Positions 43,408-54,627 of a stretch of DNA of 64,000 bases are shown piece after piece. A program made the translations under genes and the position numbers. Position 1 is the first letter of the stretch; each line of letters starts with the position of its first letter. Origin of the DNA: Pelobates cultripes. Taxonomy: Eukaryota; Chordata; Amphibia; Anura; Pelobatidae. The DNA is taken from contig OW240916.1 in the NCBI GenBank assembly GCA_933207985.1, positions 270,546,740-270,610,739 of the forward strand, in the 5' to 3' direction. The notes under the pieces are model-generated. The model saw only the letters and a program-made list of their open reading frames with translations, did not search any database and was not told where the DNA came from.

Positions 43408-44289
43408 CCTACGGTATTCTAACCTGTACAAATACAGGATCACTACGTATTAAGCTTACCATCAACTAAGACCAGCCAGAGGGGTCAAGAGGTACTTATT
43501 CAGTACTACCCCACCAACAAAGCATACCTCAGCACAAATATTAAGGAATGCATTTGTGCAATGTCATCGTAATACGCTAACTCCATGTCTTGTGTTTTCG
43601 TAATAAATATCTTTGATAACACTATATGGGTATTCTTTTTTGCCTACTTATTTACAGGCCTACCACACACGTTGGTTTCGGCACACCTCTACTGACTTTT
43701 TATTATTATGATAAGGATACTCACTAGCTATTTCATACTATACTGAAATGGCTTCCGAACACAAATTGGAAGGCGGGGCCTGAAGTTGTGGGAGGGGCTA
43801 TGTCCCTTTAAAAGGACATGAACTGTGCGATACAGAGCTGGAGTCTGTTGTTGACGGGGGAGCACTAGCCCCTAGACCCTCCCACAACTCCAGGCACCAC
43901 CTTTACATTTGTGCACGGGGCAACAAGAAGCTGTATCTTGTACTTGACACCTTACCATACCTGTAGAGATATACAACATTCGGATGTTGTGTGCCGAAAC
44001 CAACATATCGGTAGGCCTGTAAATAAAGTGGGCAAAATGGAAGTGTGCCAAAATAATTTTTGTATTCCTCTTAATATTGTTTTCATTTGATATGAGGATA
44101 AGAATGTTTGTTTGTTTGTTTGGATATAGTGACAGCATGTGATGTTGTAACCCCATGATATACAGTTTTCTTGTGTTATAAGATAGTTGCAATTTCAGGT
44201 GGCAAAAGGAAGTGAAAGCTACTAAAGATTCTATAGAAAAAGTGTCTACCACATAAAATTCTTTAGTAAACCTAATGAAAAGGTTGACA
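43408..44289 (+). repeat. YR-type 3' end and leader motif
   Basis: AATAAATATC (43600) is followed by TTTACAGGCCTACC...GGTTTCGGCACACC (43656-43692) and then the leader TTGGAAGGCGGGGCCTGAAG (43766) with TTGTGGGAGGGG and TCCCTTTAAAAGG. CCTCCCACAACTCCAGG at about 43877 and GTGCCGAAACCAACATATCG at about 44010 are complements of these blocks, so the region forms a large imperfect inverted repeat. Confidence 0.5.
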
Positions 44290-44395
44290 GCTCTTTTGTA
44301 TGACCGCCTAGTGTTATCTGGCAGGGCACATTGTGACAGTACTCTGCCATGCGCCAGGAGTTGACCTAATCCATGATGAGGTCTTGAAATTGAGG

Positions 44396-44765
44396 GGTCG
44401 GAGTTGCCATTGGGAAGCGTTGTCCAATTCAGTGTTGGACCTGTTTATGGATGCATCTTGGTCTGTCGGTTTTGGTGACTTCTTTTGGGGTAAGTGGTGT
44501 GCGGCAGCGTGGCCTCTGGAATGGCGTGATTTAGACATTATGCGTAACCTAACATTTTTGGAACTTTTCCCGTAGTGGTGGCTCTGGCATTATGGGGAGT
44601 GGATCTTCGGGATCGGTTGGTGGCTTTTCATACGGGCACGGTATGTCCTAGAGTTGAAGGTAGTGGCTGATTCTTTTTCTCGGTTTCAGAGGGACCATTT
44701 TCGGGACTATGCTTCGGGAGCGGATCGCGAGGGTCTTCTTTGTCCATGGGACCTAGTTTTGGAGG
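44396..44765 (+). pseudogene. DIRS-type RNase H domain
   Basis: Removes RNA from the RNA-DNA hybrid during reverse transcription. LDLFMDASWSVGFGDFFWGK carries the first catalytic Asp; WCAAAWPLEW and LTFLELFP follow with the conserved Glu. After a stop and frame change VVALALWGVDLRDRLVAFHT-like sequence continues. RT proper is absent upstream. Confidence 0.75.
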
Positions 44766-44999
44766 CTTGATGTCCTTGTAGTCGGACTTGTTGTCTGCCT
44801 CTACATGGAAGGCATACAGGTCAATATGGTCAGGTTGGTTGGCTTTCGTGAATGGGTCGCTGAGGCTGTCGTCTGAGACCGCCCGGTTTGAGGTTACGTT
44901 GAAGTATTTTAATAAGTGACATGAGCAGGGTCACTCTTGCGCAGCGGCAGAAAAAGCTTTGTCTACGGTATCATTCCCGTTTCATTTTTTGGGATGGTG

Positions 45000-45592
45000 A
45001 GACATTACAAAAGAGTTTTGCCTGCAGCGGATCTTGCGCGGGTGGAAGAGTCGTAGGTGTCCGGACCGGCGTCGGTCGATTTCCGTGGATTTGCTGTGGC
45101 TATTAATGGCGGCATTGCCTGGCATTTGCAGTTCGGATAACACGAGTCTTTTACTTCAGGTGGTGTTAGTTTTTTGTTTTGTTTGGAGCTTTTGCATCGC
45201 CGTTTGGTTGCCCCGTTATTGTTATCTGATGTGCGTTGGTCTAATAGTTTTGTGGACTTACATATTCATTGGTCCAAGACTGATCAGACAGATAGAGGTA
45301 TTTGTCTTTGGGTGGTTAATACTGGGGGTGAATTTTGCCCGATACGGTTGTTTCATCGTTTTCTGCCGGTTCGGCCATCGGCAATCTCGCTGTTGGTAGA
45401 GGCAGATGGGTCCTTTCAGTTTGCGTCAGTGCTCGGAAAAGCGTTGGTGGTTTGTGGTCGAGATCCTTTCGGTTTCTCATTCTTTCCAAACCGGGGCAGC
45501 GACACAAGCTAGCATCTTGCGGGGTGCAGCGTTTAGGTAGATGGTCATCCAGGAGATATCAGCTATACGGTCTGCCTCATTTGTTGTAATTT
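45000..45592 (+). pseudogene. Tyrosine recombinase of second YR element (frameshifted)
   Basis: Pieces lie in three frames. SLNFVDLHIHWSKTDQTDRG-like sequence (WSNSFVDLHIHWSKTDQ) holds the beta-hairpin Lys region. LLVEADGSFQFASVLGKAL follows. The His-x-x-Arg box reads SHSFQTGAATQA, so Arg is Gln. The nucleophile region is RLGRWSSRRYQLYGLPHLL with Tyr present, though Gly-Leu-Pro replaces the usual I/V-Arg-Pro after it. The arrangement matches 13657-14395. Confidence 0.75.
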
Positions 45593-45779
45593 GTTTCAGA
45601 GTTTGCTCACCGCTATGGGACATTTGTTTATCTATTGGGCAGCTCAACGGTCACGCTCAGGACCGCCATCAGAAATTTTGGGGCCCCTGACAAAGCACAA
45701 GGTCTGGGCCCCCCCACACCTTCCCGGGCACGCCCACGCCCTACCTAGTCTGCTGTCAATGATGTAGGGCTAAATGTGG

Positions 45780-47440
45780 TGTGTATTGTGGAAGTGAATT
45801 AGAATGTGTGTAATGGATGTAGTGTTTGTGTGTATTAGATACTGTTTGTGCAGTGAATGCAGAGTGTATGTTTGTGTAGCGGATGCAGTGTGTGTAGTGG
45901 ATGTAGTGTGTGTACAGTGATGTAGTGTGTGTTTGTGTAGTGGATGTAGTGTTTGTATGTACTAGATGAAATGTGTTTAATGGATGCAGTGTCTGTAGTG
46001 GATGTAGTGTGTGTATTAGACGCAGTGTCTGTGTATAGTGAATGCAGAGTGTTTCAATTTGTGGTGGATGTAGTGTGTGTATTGTGAATACAGGATGTTT
46101 GTGTAGTGGATGCTGTTTGTACAGTTAATGCGGAGTGTATGTTAATGTAGTGAATGCAGAATGTGTGTCAGTATAGTCAATTCAGAGTGTGTGCATAGTT
46201 TAGTGAATGCAGAGTCTGTGTTAGTGTGTAATGAATGCAGAGTCTGTGTTAGTGTGTAATGAATGCAGAGTGTGTGTTAGTGTGTAGTGAATGCAGAGTG
46301 TGTCAGTGTAATGAATGTAGTGTGTGTGTCAGTGCAGTGAATGCAGAGTGTGTGTTAATGTGTAGTGAATGCAGAGTGTGTGTGTTAGTGTGTAGCAGAT
46401 GCAGAGTGTGTGTGTTAGTGTAGTGAATGCAGAGTGTGTTAATGTGTAGTGAATGCAGAGAGTGTGTTAGTGTGTAGCGGATGCAGAGTGTGTATTAGTG
46501 TGTAGCGGATGCAGAGTGTGTGTTAGTGTAGTGAATGCAGAGTGTTAATGTGTAGTGAATGCAGAGTGTTAATGTGTAGTGAATGCAGAGAGTGTGTTAG
46601 TGTAGCGGATGCAGAGTGTGTGTTAGTGTAGTGAATGCAGAGTGTGTTAATGTGTAGCAAATGCAGAGTGCGTGTCAGTGTGTAGTGTATGCAGAGTGTG
46701 TGTTGTATTAGTGTATGCAGTGTGTGTTGTGTTAGTGTATACAGTGTATGTGTTGTGTCAGTGTATGTGTGTTGTGTTAGTGTATGCAGTTTGTGTTGTG
46801 TTACTGTATGCAGTGTGTGTGTTGTATTAGTGTATGCAGTGTGTGTTGTTGGGCAGACTAGATGGGCTGAATGGTTCTTATCTGCCATCACATTCTGTTT
46901 CTATGTTTCTATGTTCCTATGTTGTGTTAGTGTATGCAGTGTGTGTGTGTTGTGTCAGTGTGTGTTGTGTTAGTGTATGCAGTGTGTGTTGTGTTAGTGT
47001 TTTGCAGAGTGTGTGTTGTGTCATTGTATGCAGTGTGTGTGTGTGTTGTGTCGGTGTATGCAGTATGTGTGTTGTGTTAGTGTATGCAGTGTGTGTTGTG
47101 TTAGTGTATGCAGAGTCTGTGTTGTGTTAGTGTATGCAGAGTGTGTGTTGTGTTAGTATATGCAGTGTGTGTTGTGTTAGTGTATGCAGTGTGTGTTGTG
47201 TCAGTGTATGTAGTGTGTGTTGTGTTAGTGTGTGTTGTGTTAGTGTAAGCAGAGTGTGTTTTGTGTTAGTGTATGCAGAGTGTGTGTTGTGTTAGTGTAT
47301 GTAGAGTGTGTGTTGTTAGTGTATGCAGTGTGCGTTGTGTTAGTGTATGCAGAGAGTGTGTTGTGTTAGTGTATGCAGTGTGTGTTGTGTTAGTGTATGC
47401 AGACTGTGTGTTGTGTATGTAGGGTGTGTGTTGTGTTAGT
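45780..47440. repeat. Long TGTGTTAGTGTATGCAG minisatellite
   Basis: Two related arrays: up to about 46690 units of the form GTGTGTTAGTGTGTAGTGAA/TGCAGA, and from 46690 units of the form TGTGTTGTGTTAGTGTATGC. Cys/Val-rich and Thr/His-rich frames here are repeat artefacts. Confidence 0.95.
46852..46925 (+). mobile_element. CR1-like 3' tail inside the minisatellite
   Basis: TGGGCAGACTAGATGGGCTG followed by AATGGTTCTTATCTGCC and TTTCTATGTTTCTATG, the same 3' end as the LINE at 31655-32515. Only about 75 bp was inserted. It splits the array, so the array predates it or expanded around it. Confidence 0.85.
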
Positions 47441-48310
47441 GTATATTAAATTAATTAAATGTTTCTCCCCCCTCCCTGCTTACCTGTGTCCAGGGAGGGG
47501 GGAGATTCCATCCCTGGTGGTCCGGTGGCATGGGGAGCACCCAACTTCCTGTTACTGCAGAGGGGGCCCAGCACACTGCCAGAGCAGTCCGGGCCCCCAG
47601 GACCACCAGGCCGTGACAACCATCATGGTTGTCACCCTCTGATGGCGGCCCTGGTCACGCTCCTATGGACAGAACCTGGGGATGCCAGCCGAGTTGGCGA
47701 GGGTTCACTGGAGGGTTTCAGAGGTTGTCCTGGAAGCAAGTTTACCCGGAGTGTGTTGCCTTTAGCAGGTTGGTGTCAGGGACTGTCATAATTTTGATCC
47801 ATGTGGGGGGTAATGATTAAGGTAGGCTCAGGACCGTGGATTTAGTGCACTCTGTAAAGCATTAATTGGCACGTTGCTTGGCATTGTTTTCGGAGTGTAC
47901 TTTGATATGGTCTGAGATTGTTCCCCGTCCGTGCTGGCAATCCTTGCCTCATGCAAAGGATTTGGAAAGGAGCAGAAGCAAATTCAATGTCACTATTTCT
48001 AGGTTTGTGCATCGCCTTGGTGGTGTGTCAGTCCGACACGTGGAACTGTAAGGAAACAATCGCAGTTTAATGAGGGCGGATGGGGTGCACCTTAATCCGA
48101 TTGGCTTGCATATTTTTAATATGGGTCTGCAAGCAGGTATTGAACAGGCGCTATCTGCGTGGGTGGGAATTGAAATCAGGGTCGGCATCGCGGTGGTGGA
48201 GTTCCTGGCCAGCGCAAGTAATGCACGAGACAAGGCTTTGGGGAGTTGCAGCCTGCTAGGGCTGATTGCAGAAGGCAGGCTGTACGGACTATGGAAATAT
48301 ATGGTTTTAG

Positions 48311-48344
48311 CTGTCTGTTGGGTAGTCACCCCAACAGCCGACAG
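48311..48344 (+). ncRNA. 3'-end stem-loop of second YR element
   Basis: CTGTC-TGTTGGG, loop, CCCAACA-GCC-GACAG. Compared with 15150-15180 the upper stem has T-A in place of C-G and is longer, while the lower stem and the 3-nt bulge position are kept. Confidence 0.5.
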
Positions 48345-48455
48345 GTGGTGATAATGCTGGCGGTGTTTAAAGTAAATCAAATAAAGCTGTGGCCGTTGCC
48401 CTTATCCAATACTCATGTCATTATTGGGGGTAACGGGAATGTAATGTGTTCAGCA

Positions 48456-48796
48456 GTCAAGTGCCTGTCAAGTTTGATGTTTGACCATTTAGAGGCATTT
48501 CATTCCAAGTATGGTCGCGCTATTTTGCTATGGGTTGGGATTTTAATAGCCCTAAAGAGTGAATAAAATATGTGGTTTTATATTTCCAACTGTTCCTGTT
48601 TACCTTGCATTATTATCTGGGACTGTCTTCGACCTTTGGAACTCCAGAACAATGAGTACTTGAATAGTGCACTTGGTTTGGACAGGACAACTAAACAGTG
48701 ATTTATTTTGAGTTTGAATTTTTGTTTAACAAGGATTGTTTTTTTCATTTTGTTTTTAAATGTTTAGGAATCTGTATGTACAGCATTTCTGCTTGC
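48456..48796. other. No gene recognised
   Basis: Flank of the second YR element; AT-rich, nothing assigned. Confidence 0.5.
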
Positions 48797-49009
48797 AACA
48801 TAGAAACATAGAATGTGACGGCAGATAAGAACCATTCAGCCCATCTAGTCTGCCCAATTTTCTAAATACTTTCATTAGTCCCAGGCCTTATCTTATATTT
48901 TATCTTATCTTATAGCTAGAATAGCCTTATGCCTATCCCACGCATGCTTAAATTCCTTCACTGTGTTAACCTCTACCACTTCAGCTGGAAGGCTGTTCCA
49001 TGCATCCAC
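48797..49009 (-). mobile_element. CR1-like LINE 3' end running into gap
   Basis: Complement of the 3' end seen at 32330-32515: CATAGAAACATAGAATGTG, then AGATAAGAACCATTCAGCCC, then sequence encoding on the minus strand VDAWNSLPAEVVEVNTVKEF. It is cut by the N run. Confidence 0.85.
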
Positions 49010-49109
49010 NNNNNNNNNNNNNNNNNNNNNNNNNNNNNNNNNNNNNNNNNNNNNNNNNNNNNNNNNNNNNNNNNNNNNNNNNNNNNNNNNNNNNNNNNNN
49101 NNNNNNNNN
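49010..49109. other. Assembly gap, 100 N
   Basis: Exactly 100 N. The sequence after it is the start of copy B of the duplicated block. Confidence 0.99.
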
Positions 49110-49576
49110 TCTGCATGACTCACACCGATCAGACTCTCTTCTCTCACTGTCAGGTTGTTACAAGGTGAAGAGAACTTCCAACTACACATGTGTAAATCTA
49201 TCAGGAATGCCCAGTGCACCTTTCCAGCATTCCTAGGTATAGCACATGGATAGGTTAGATGAGCTTTTTTAACCTCCAGAATGAGGCAACTGTCTCATTC
49301 AAAGTGCATCCTTTTGAGTGACAGAGTTGCCTCAAAGTGATGCATGTCCCTTTAACCCCTTCACTACTAAGCAGTTTGGAAAAAAGCTAATACTAGAATC
49401 AGAGTCATTTGGGTATCCTGGGAAGTAATGAATCAGAGTCATTTGGGTATCCTGGGAAGTAATGTTTATATTCATTTTTTGTTTCAACATGCTTGAATAG
49501 CACATTATTACATGAAAACAAAAATAAAAAGTTTGGACAGAAAAACGAATAATTTACCAAATAATTAATTAACAGT

Positions 49577-50093
49577 TGTAACGGCACCCTCTGCATAAAA
49601 GGATTAAAACCGCCGTTTAGAAGATCTTCCCCTTCCAGAGATACAGGCACAGCTACTGCAGAACACCAAACTCCCGAACCGCATGTAAGGGAATGCTCCA
49701 AACTCCCGAACTGGATACAAAATAGCACTCCAAACTCCCGAACTGGAACCATACGAATAGCTGCTAGCAGACGAATAGGAAAAGCACCCAAGCGGCTTAC
49801 ACTCCTAGCAATCAGTCTCTATCAGCATACAGTAAATCCCCCCCAAGAACGAGACAGAGCTCCGTGTTGAGGATCAAGCAGTGGTCTGTTTTAATGAGGG
49901 CTACCTGCCCAGTATTTATGCAGGTCTCCCACCTGGTGGACACAAATGGGAGACTGGGACACAAATAGTACAATGACCAATCACAGGCAGACATGGTTAA
50001 AACACTCCCCCAATACATTACAATACCTCCCCTCTATCCTGGAGATAATTGGGAAGTAATCCAATTATCTCCAAGGACAGTGGCAAAACTCCA
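49577..50093 (+). repeat. LTR-like repeat copy 1 in copy B
   Basis: Equivalent of 8692-9210. The terminal stem is longer and cleaner here: GGAGATAATTGG and CCAATTATCTCC pair perfectly over 12 bp around loop GAAGTAAT (about 50040-50072). Confidence 0.5.
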
Positions 50094-52100
50094 TTACCCA
50101 CATGGTTACAGTAAAACACTAAAACACAATAAAATACACAGTATTACATTTATCACACAAAATATATACTTGCAACCCATCTCCAGATAGCTGGGATCCG
50201 ATCGCACAAAAGTACCGAATAGCGCTCAGATCCTATGCACACAGTCCAGTTGCCGTGGAGTTAAAGTGTTCACAAAGTCTGTTCTCCATACGAATAGACT
50301 CCACGGGATGGCTATCTGGGGTAATGCTGTTCATACGGTTTAAACTACCGAATGAACAGGCATTCAGTTAACGGACCGAATGCAGAAGCAAGGAGGCTAA
50401 CGGCTCAGCGGTGTTCGCGCAAATAAGTGTCCATTTACAGTTCCACAGTTTGGGCGCTGGACACCGCGGGACTTTAAAATGGCCACCGCCATGTGTTCGG
50501 CAACCGAACAAAGACCACCCAGCATTCATCAATTAAGCTGCGGTTAACCGCAGCTTCAGGGTGGTTAATTGCCGACACACTCCAGCTCCCAGGTGGTCCA
50601 GTCATTCGTGTGCCAGTTTGGTAGATTGAATCTACCGACCGCCGGGCAGAAAAGCACGAATAAACATTTTCTGCAGGGGAAAAGAAGTCTTTTAACATGG
50701 GGCCATAATCCAAAGGCAACAGGCGAGCAACCAGGCTTCTCCAATGCAATGTGGCGAGATTGCTCTCGTCACAACAGTCAAGGAAACAATGTAATAAATA
50801 AATGTATATATAATATATGTTGTATGATAATAATATGAGTTGTAGCGCACACACACAAATACACACACACACACGTACCCTTATAGATGCACGTATATAC
50901 ATACTCTGATACAGGCACATATATACAAACATTCATGCGCACGTACATATAAACAGATATTCCAAACACACTCACTGATACAACGTCCAGAAAAAACAAA
51001 CACACATATACACACTCACACAGACACCAAAATACACTGTCAGACATATACACATATACAGTCTGACAGACACACACTGTCAAAAAATGGTCAGTAGTTA
51101 TGTCAGTGTGTAACCAGAGGAGAGAGACTGCAGTCCACTCCCCCTTCAACCAGGCAGGAACTGTAGCAGCTCTGAGGACAAGACTGGTACAGAGATGTGA
51201 ACACAGGTGGTCTCTACATGTTCAGCACTATGAAGCGGACAGCTTGGTGGCTTTTAATGCCGCCAGTTGTGACTTTCAGGATTGTTTAAAGGCATAATTT
51301 GCTAATGAAATTCATTTGGTTATTGAATTAATTCAATAAACAAATGTAATTTGCAATTATGCAAATCGTGTATACTAGAATGTAAAGTATGAATGCATAC
51401 CCTGGCAATCGTGCAAACACGTTGTGGCGGAACAGACCTCACCACGTGTTCTTGGAGGGGGCTGCTTGCCCGCCTCCTACCTTCTGACTATGGCCCTGGG
51501 ATATATGGCATTTGAAAACACTATTTGTGCCCTGTGACAAAACTGGAGATTGTGCACAAATATGACTATTGTCCATATTTTTTATGATTCCCTTCGTTTG
51601 TTGCACTGTTTCCCATGTGTTTCATCTGTTGGTCTGGCTGGATAGACTACCAGACAAACTGTGGAGTTACTGGGTGGCCACCATTTCATGTATCAGAGGC
51701 ACATGGTGAGAACAATGGATGAAGCACATGGTGAGAACAATGGATGGCGGGCATTTTAACTCACAGACACTGTTTGGACTTTTCTACACGGTGCCATCTC
51801 GCCGGTATTTGGTGCACAAAGACATTGTGCAGTAGTTTTAAACTATACAACAGGGGACACATTAAACAGTAATTATTTTTCATATAGCCTGTATATATTC
51901 TGCGGAATCTGCATTAAACTGTATCTTCCAAACTACTGAACGGATCTGGGTGAATTTTGGATATGTGGTTCACCCAGATCCCCCGGTTCCGAGGATATAC
52001 TTTTATGGGTTATTGCATGTTTTGGGGTCCCTGTGATATGTTTTATAATACTGTATTTCTCTGCCTGTGATAATTATATTAACCATTGTGTTCAGTAATC
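50094..52100. other. Copy B of unassigned region 9211-11152
   Basis: Includes the CA-rich tract (about 50848-51080) and no genes. A 22-nt perfect palindrome centred on GGTTAACC near 50535-50556, absent from A, lies between two AGCT repeats. Confidence 0.6.
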
Positions 52101-52101
52101 A

Positions 52102-52498
52102 TATCACAGGCAGAGGGGAGGATTTTGTGTGGGAGTGTCTGTGTGTATTGTACGGATTGATTGGTTGGTTGTATTTCAAAACCCTGTGGGCAGTACTATA
52201 TTTGTGGATTGTGAATAAAAGAGGCTGTATGTGCCAGTACAGTCAGTTCTGCTTGACCTCAAAACGAAGTGTCATCTCGTTATTGGGGGAATTGGATTGT
52301 ATGCTGATTGCCAGGAGTGTAAGCTGATTGTATGCTTTTCCTGTTCAGCTGCTTACAGCATTCATATTCTTGAGAGCATTCGTATGCTTCTCCGGTTTTG
52401 TGGTTGTGGTGTCTGCTGCAGTGCTTGGAGTCCTCAGGAAGCGCTAGGAGCATCCTTCAACGGAGGTACCCAGTCGGGGTGCCAGGTGATCCGTTACA
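52102..52498 (-). repeat. LTR-like repeat copy 2 in copy B
   Basis: Equivalent of 11155-11555 with the terminal stem complete: CTCTGCCTGTGATA (52059-52072) and TATCACAGGCAGAG (52102-52115). Confidence 0.5.
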
Positions 52499-52764
52499 CA
52501 CGTGTGCCGACGTTAAGGGAGTTATAACCAGTAGTGGAGACAAGCACTTTATTTTCTACATCTCCTATTTCAAACGATCAATTCAGTATATTCCAGAAAA
52601 GGTTGTCACAATTTATTGTCTTCTCAAATGTACACAGAAGGTTAATATTACATGTTCATACATATTGTGATGATTCAAACTAGTAGCCACAAGTAAACGT
52701 TTCTACCTTTTAAAGAGACATTCCAAGTACCATAACAACTGCAGCTTTTTCTTGTGTTTTTGCG

Positions 52765-53486
52765 GCTAAGGTGCTGGTCTATGCCGTTGTTCTCTTTCGC
52801 CTTGACTACTACAATCCCCTTCTCAGTGGTCTTACGTGTTCCCAGATTGCACCGCTACAATCTATAATGAATGCAGCAAGGAGGCTAATTTTCCTGTCTG
52901 CCCGCACCTCCCATGCCTCCCCCCTCTGTCAGTCCCTACATTGGCTTCCAGTTAGATATAGGGCTCAATTTAAGATTCTGGTGCTTGCTTACATGTCCCT
53001 ACATAATGCTGCTCCACCCTACCTATCCTCCCTAATACACAAGTATGTCCCGCCGAGGCCTCTGTGCTCTGCCGAAGACATATGTCTGTCCTTTGCCTGT
53101 ACTCCCACCTCTGATGCTCGCCTTCAAGATTCCTCCATTCTATGGAACTCCCTTCCCTTCTCCGTTAGACTTTCACCACCAGTCTCCACACCGTCAAAAA
53201 ATCTTTGAAAACCCACTTCTTCAGGAAAGCATATAATTTAAACTGTTAGCAGGTTTTCATCACCCTCTCCCCCCATGGGTAAATACTTTTCTAGCAACCT
53301 ACTTTGCTACCCCTACTTTTACCCTTTATGTCATTATACCCCACTCCCTCTAGAATGTAAGCTCATTGAGCAGGGCCCTCAACCCCTCTGTTCCCGTGCG
53401 TCCACTTGTCTGGTTACAATTACGTGTCTGTTAGTCCACTCACTGTACAGCGCTACAGAATTTTCTGGCGCTATATAAATAATAAA

Positions 53487-53535
<49 letters not shown>
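52765..53535 (+). mobile_element. L2-like LINE 3' end in copy B
   Basis: Equivalent of 11815-12565, with the same C-terminal protein remnant and a (TAA)n tail expanded by about seven units. Confidence 0.75.
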
Positions 53536-54234
53536 GGTAATGGGTTCCAACAGTGTTTTGAAAATGGAGGATTCGAAGCCCACAAAGACTGCTCAACACA
53601 CTTGCTCATTACCCATATAAGTGTTAATACCAGGGATCTCAGAATCTGCTTCCACACACCCTTTACCCCTCAGATGTTAATTGCCTCCAGAATTCTTTGA
53701 ATGCAATCGATAGCCAGGGGATCATGGGAGTTGTAGTACAGAAACATATTTTTGCGGCAGAGTTAGAGATACCTGATTTATACACCTTGCAATGCAATAC
53801 TCTAAACATTGGGGTATAGCACAATCCAGCTGTGTCAACTCATTGCAGGTCTATCAGTGAAGCCAAACAGCTGAAGACATGAACTCTGCCAAAAAGCCGC
53901 ATGCCATGAAAACCACTGCAATGAGTGGGTAATGGATGCACAATTTGTATTTTGTGAGATGTGAGTGACCTCTAGTGGTAAAATTTTAAATATATCTGTG
54001 CAAGTAATGAAAACTAAGAATGGTATAGATATTTAAAAGAAATCTTGTTTTGGTCCCTTTCTGAAATATACTGGATTATACATGAAGCGCCCAGCACTGA
54101 CCGGGCCCCCTGACAATCCATACCCATGGATTGATGGGCCCGGTCGCAGCTGCGACCCCAGTGACCACGGTATGTATGCCACTGTATGTGTGTCTGTCAG
54201 TGTGTGTGTCTGTCAGTAAGTGTGTGTGTGTCTG
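53536..54234. other. Copy B of unassigned region 12566-13263
   Basis: No gene. It carries the same GGGCCCGGTC hairpin and TGTGTCTGTCAG microsatellite as copy A. Confidence 0.5.
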
Positions 54235-54617
54235 TGTAACGGCACCCCCAGGCATAAAAGGGTTAAACCGCCGTTTAGTAGATCTTCTTTTTCCAGAGAC
54301 ACAGGCAGCTACTGTAGACACCAATCCACCGAACCGGAGAAGCAATTGAATGCTCTCAAACATACGAATGCTGTAAACAGCCGAATAGGAAAAACCATAC
54401 GAATAGGTTTACACTCCTAGCAGTCGAACTGGAACAGCATACAATAAATCCCCCCAGAACGAGACAAGGCTCTGTTTTGAGGGTCAAGCAGGAACAGACA
54501 GAGCTGTGGGTTTATTGTTCTTATATACACATTAGTACCACCCACAGGGTTTTGGAAAACAGCCAATAAACTTGTACAATACACTCAGACACTCCCACAC
54601 AAAATCCTCCCCTCTTC
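54235..54617 (+). repeat. LTR-like repeat copy 3 in copy B
   Basis: Equivalent of 13264-13645, with the same truncation at the terminal stem where YR sequence begins. Confidence 0.5.
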
Positions 54618-54627
54618 CTGTGTCCTC

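Larger units (their letters stand above)
45658..47653. mobile_element. Non-autonomous hAT-type element inside SGNH domain
   Basis: 1996 bp with inverted ends CAGGACCGCCATCAGA and (complement) CAGGGCCGCCATCAGA, and a perfect 8-bp target duplication GTCACGCT (45650-45657, 47654-47661). Most of the interior is minisatellite; no transposase is present. Removing it restores the host-element frame across ...WAAQRSR / SYGQNLG. Confidence 0.93.
45603..48130 (+). pseudogene. SGNH-hydrolase-like domain interrupted by hAT element
   Basis: Before the insertion: AMGHLFIYWAAQRSR, block I with Leu where Ser is expected in GHS. After it: SYGQNLGMPAELARVHW, then VIILIHVGGND (block III intact, followed by a stop), WSEIVPRPCW, and MRADGVHLNPIGLHIFNMGL with the Asp and His of the last block. 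AATTTGTTTCAG just before the domain (to 45600) is a plausible splice acceptor, as in the other YR element. Confidence 0.75.
44290..48455 (+). mobile_element. Second YR retrotransposon (RNase H, recombinase, SGNH), split by a hAT element
   Basis: Domains in order: DIRS-type RNase H (44396-44660), tyrosine recombinase (about 45000-45592), SGNH domain (45603-45657 continuing at 47654-48130), then a 3' UTR with stem-loop (48311-48344) and arm-bounded segment (48393-48436). It shares order and motifs with 13650-15845 but is clearly diverged. A 1996-bp hAT element at 45658-47653 interrupts it. Confidence 0.85.

Noticed and set aside
46523..47130. Cys/Val-rich and Thr/His-rich frames
   Set aside because: Pure minisatellite translation within the hAT element.
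45720..47450. CRISPR-like repeat array
   Set aside because: Units are head-to-tail minisatellite without unique spacers, in eukaryotic transposon DNA.
48929..49236. Open frames spanning the N run
   Set aside because: They cross 100 undefined bases and have no meaning.
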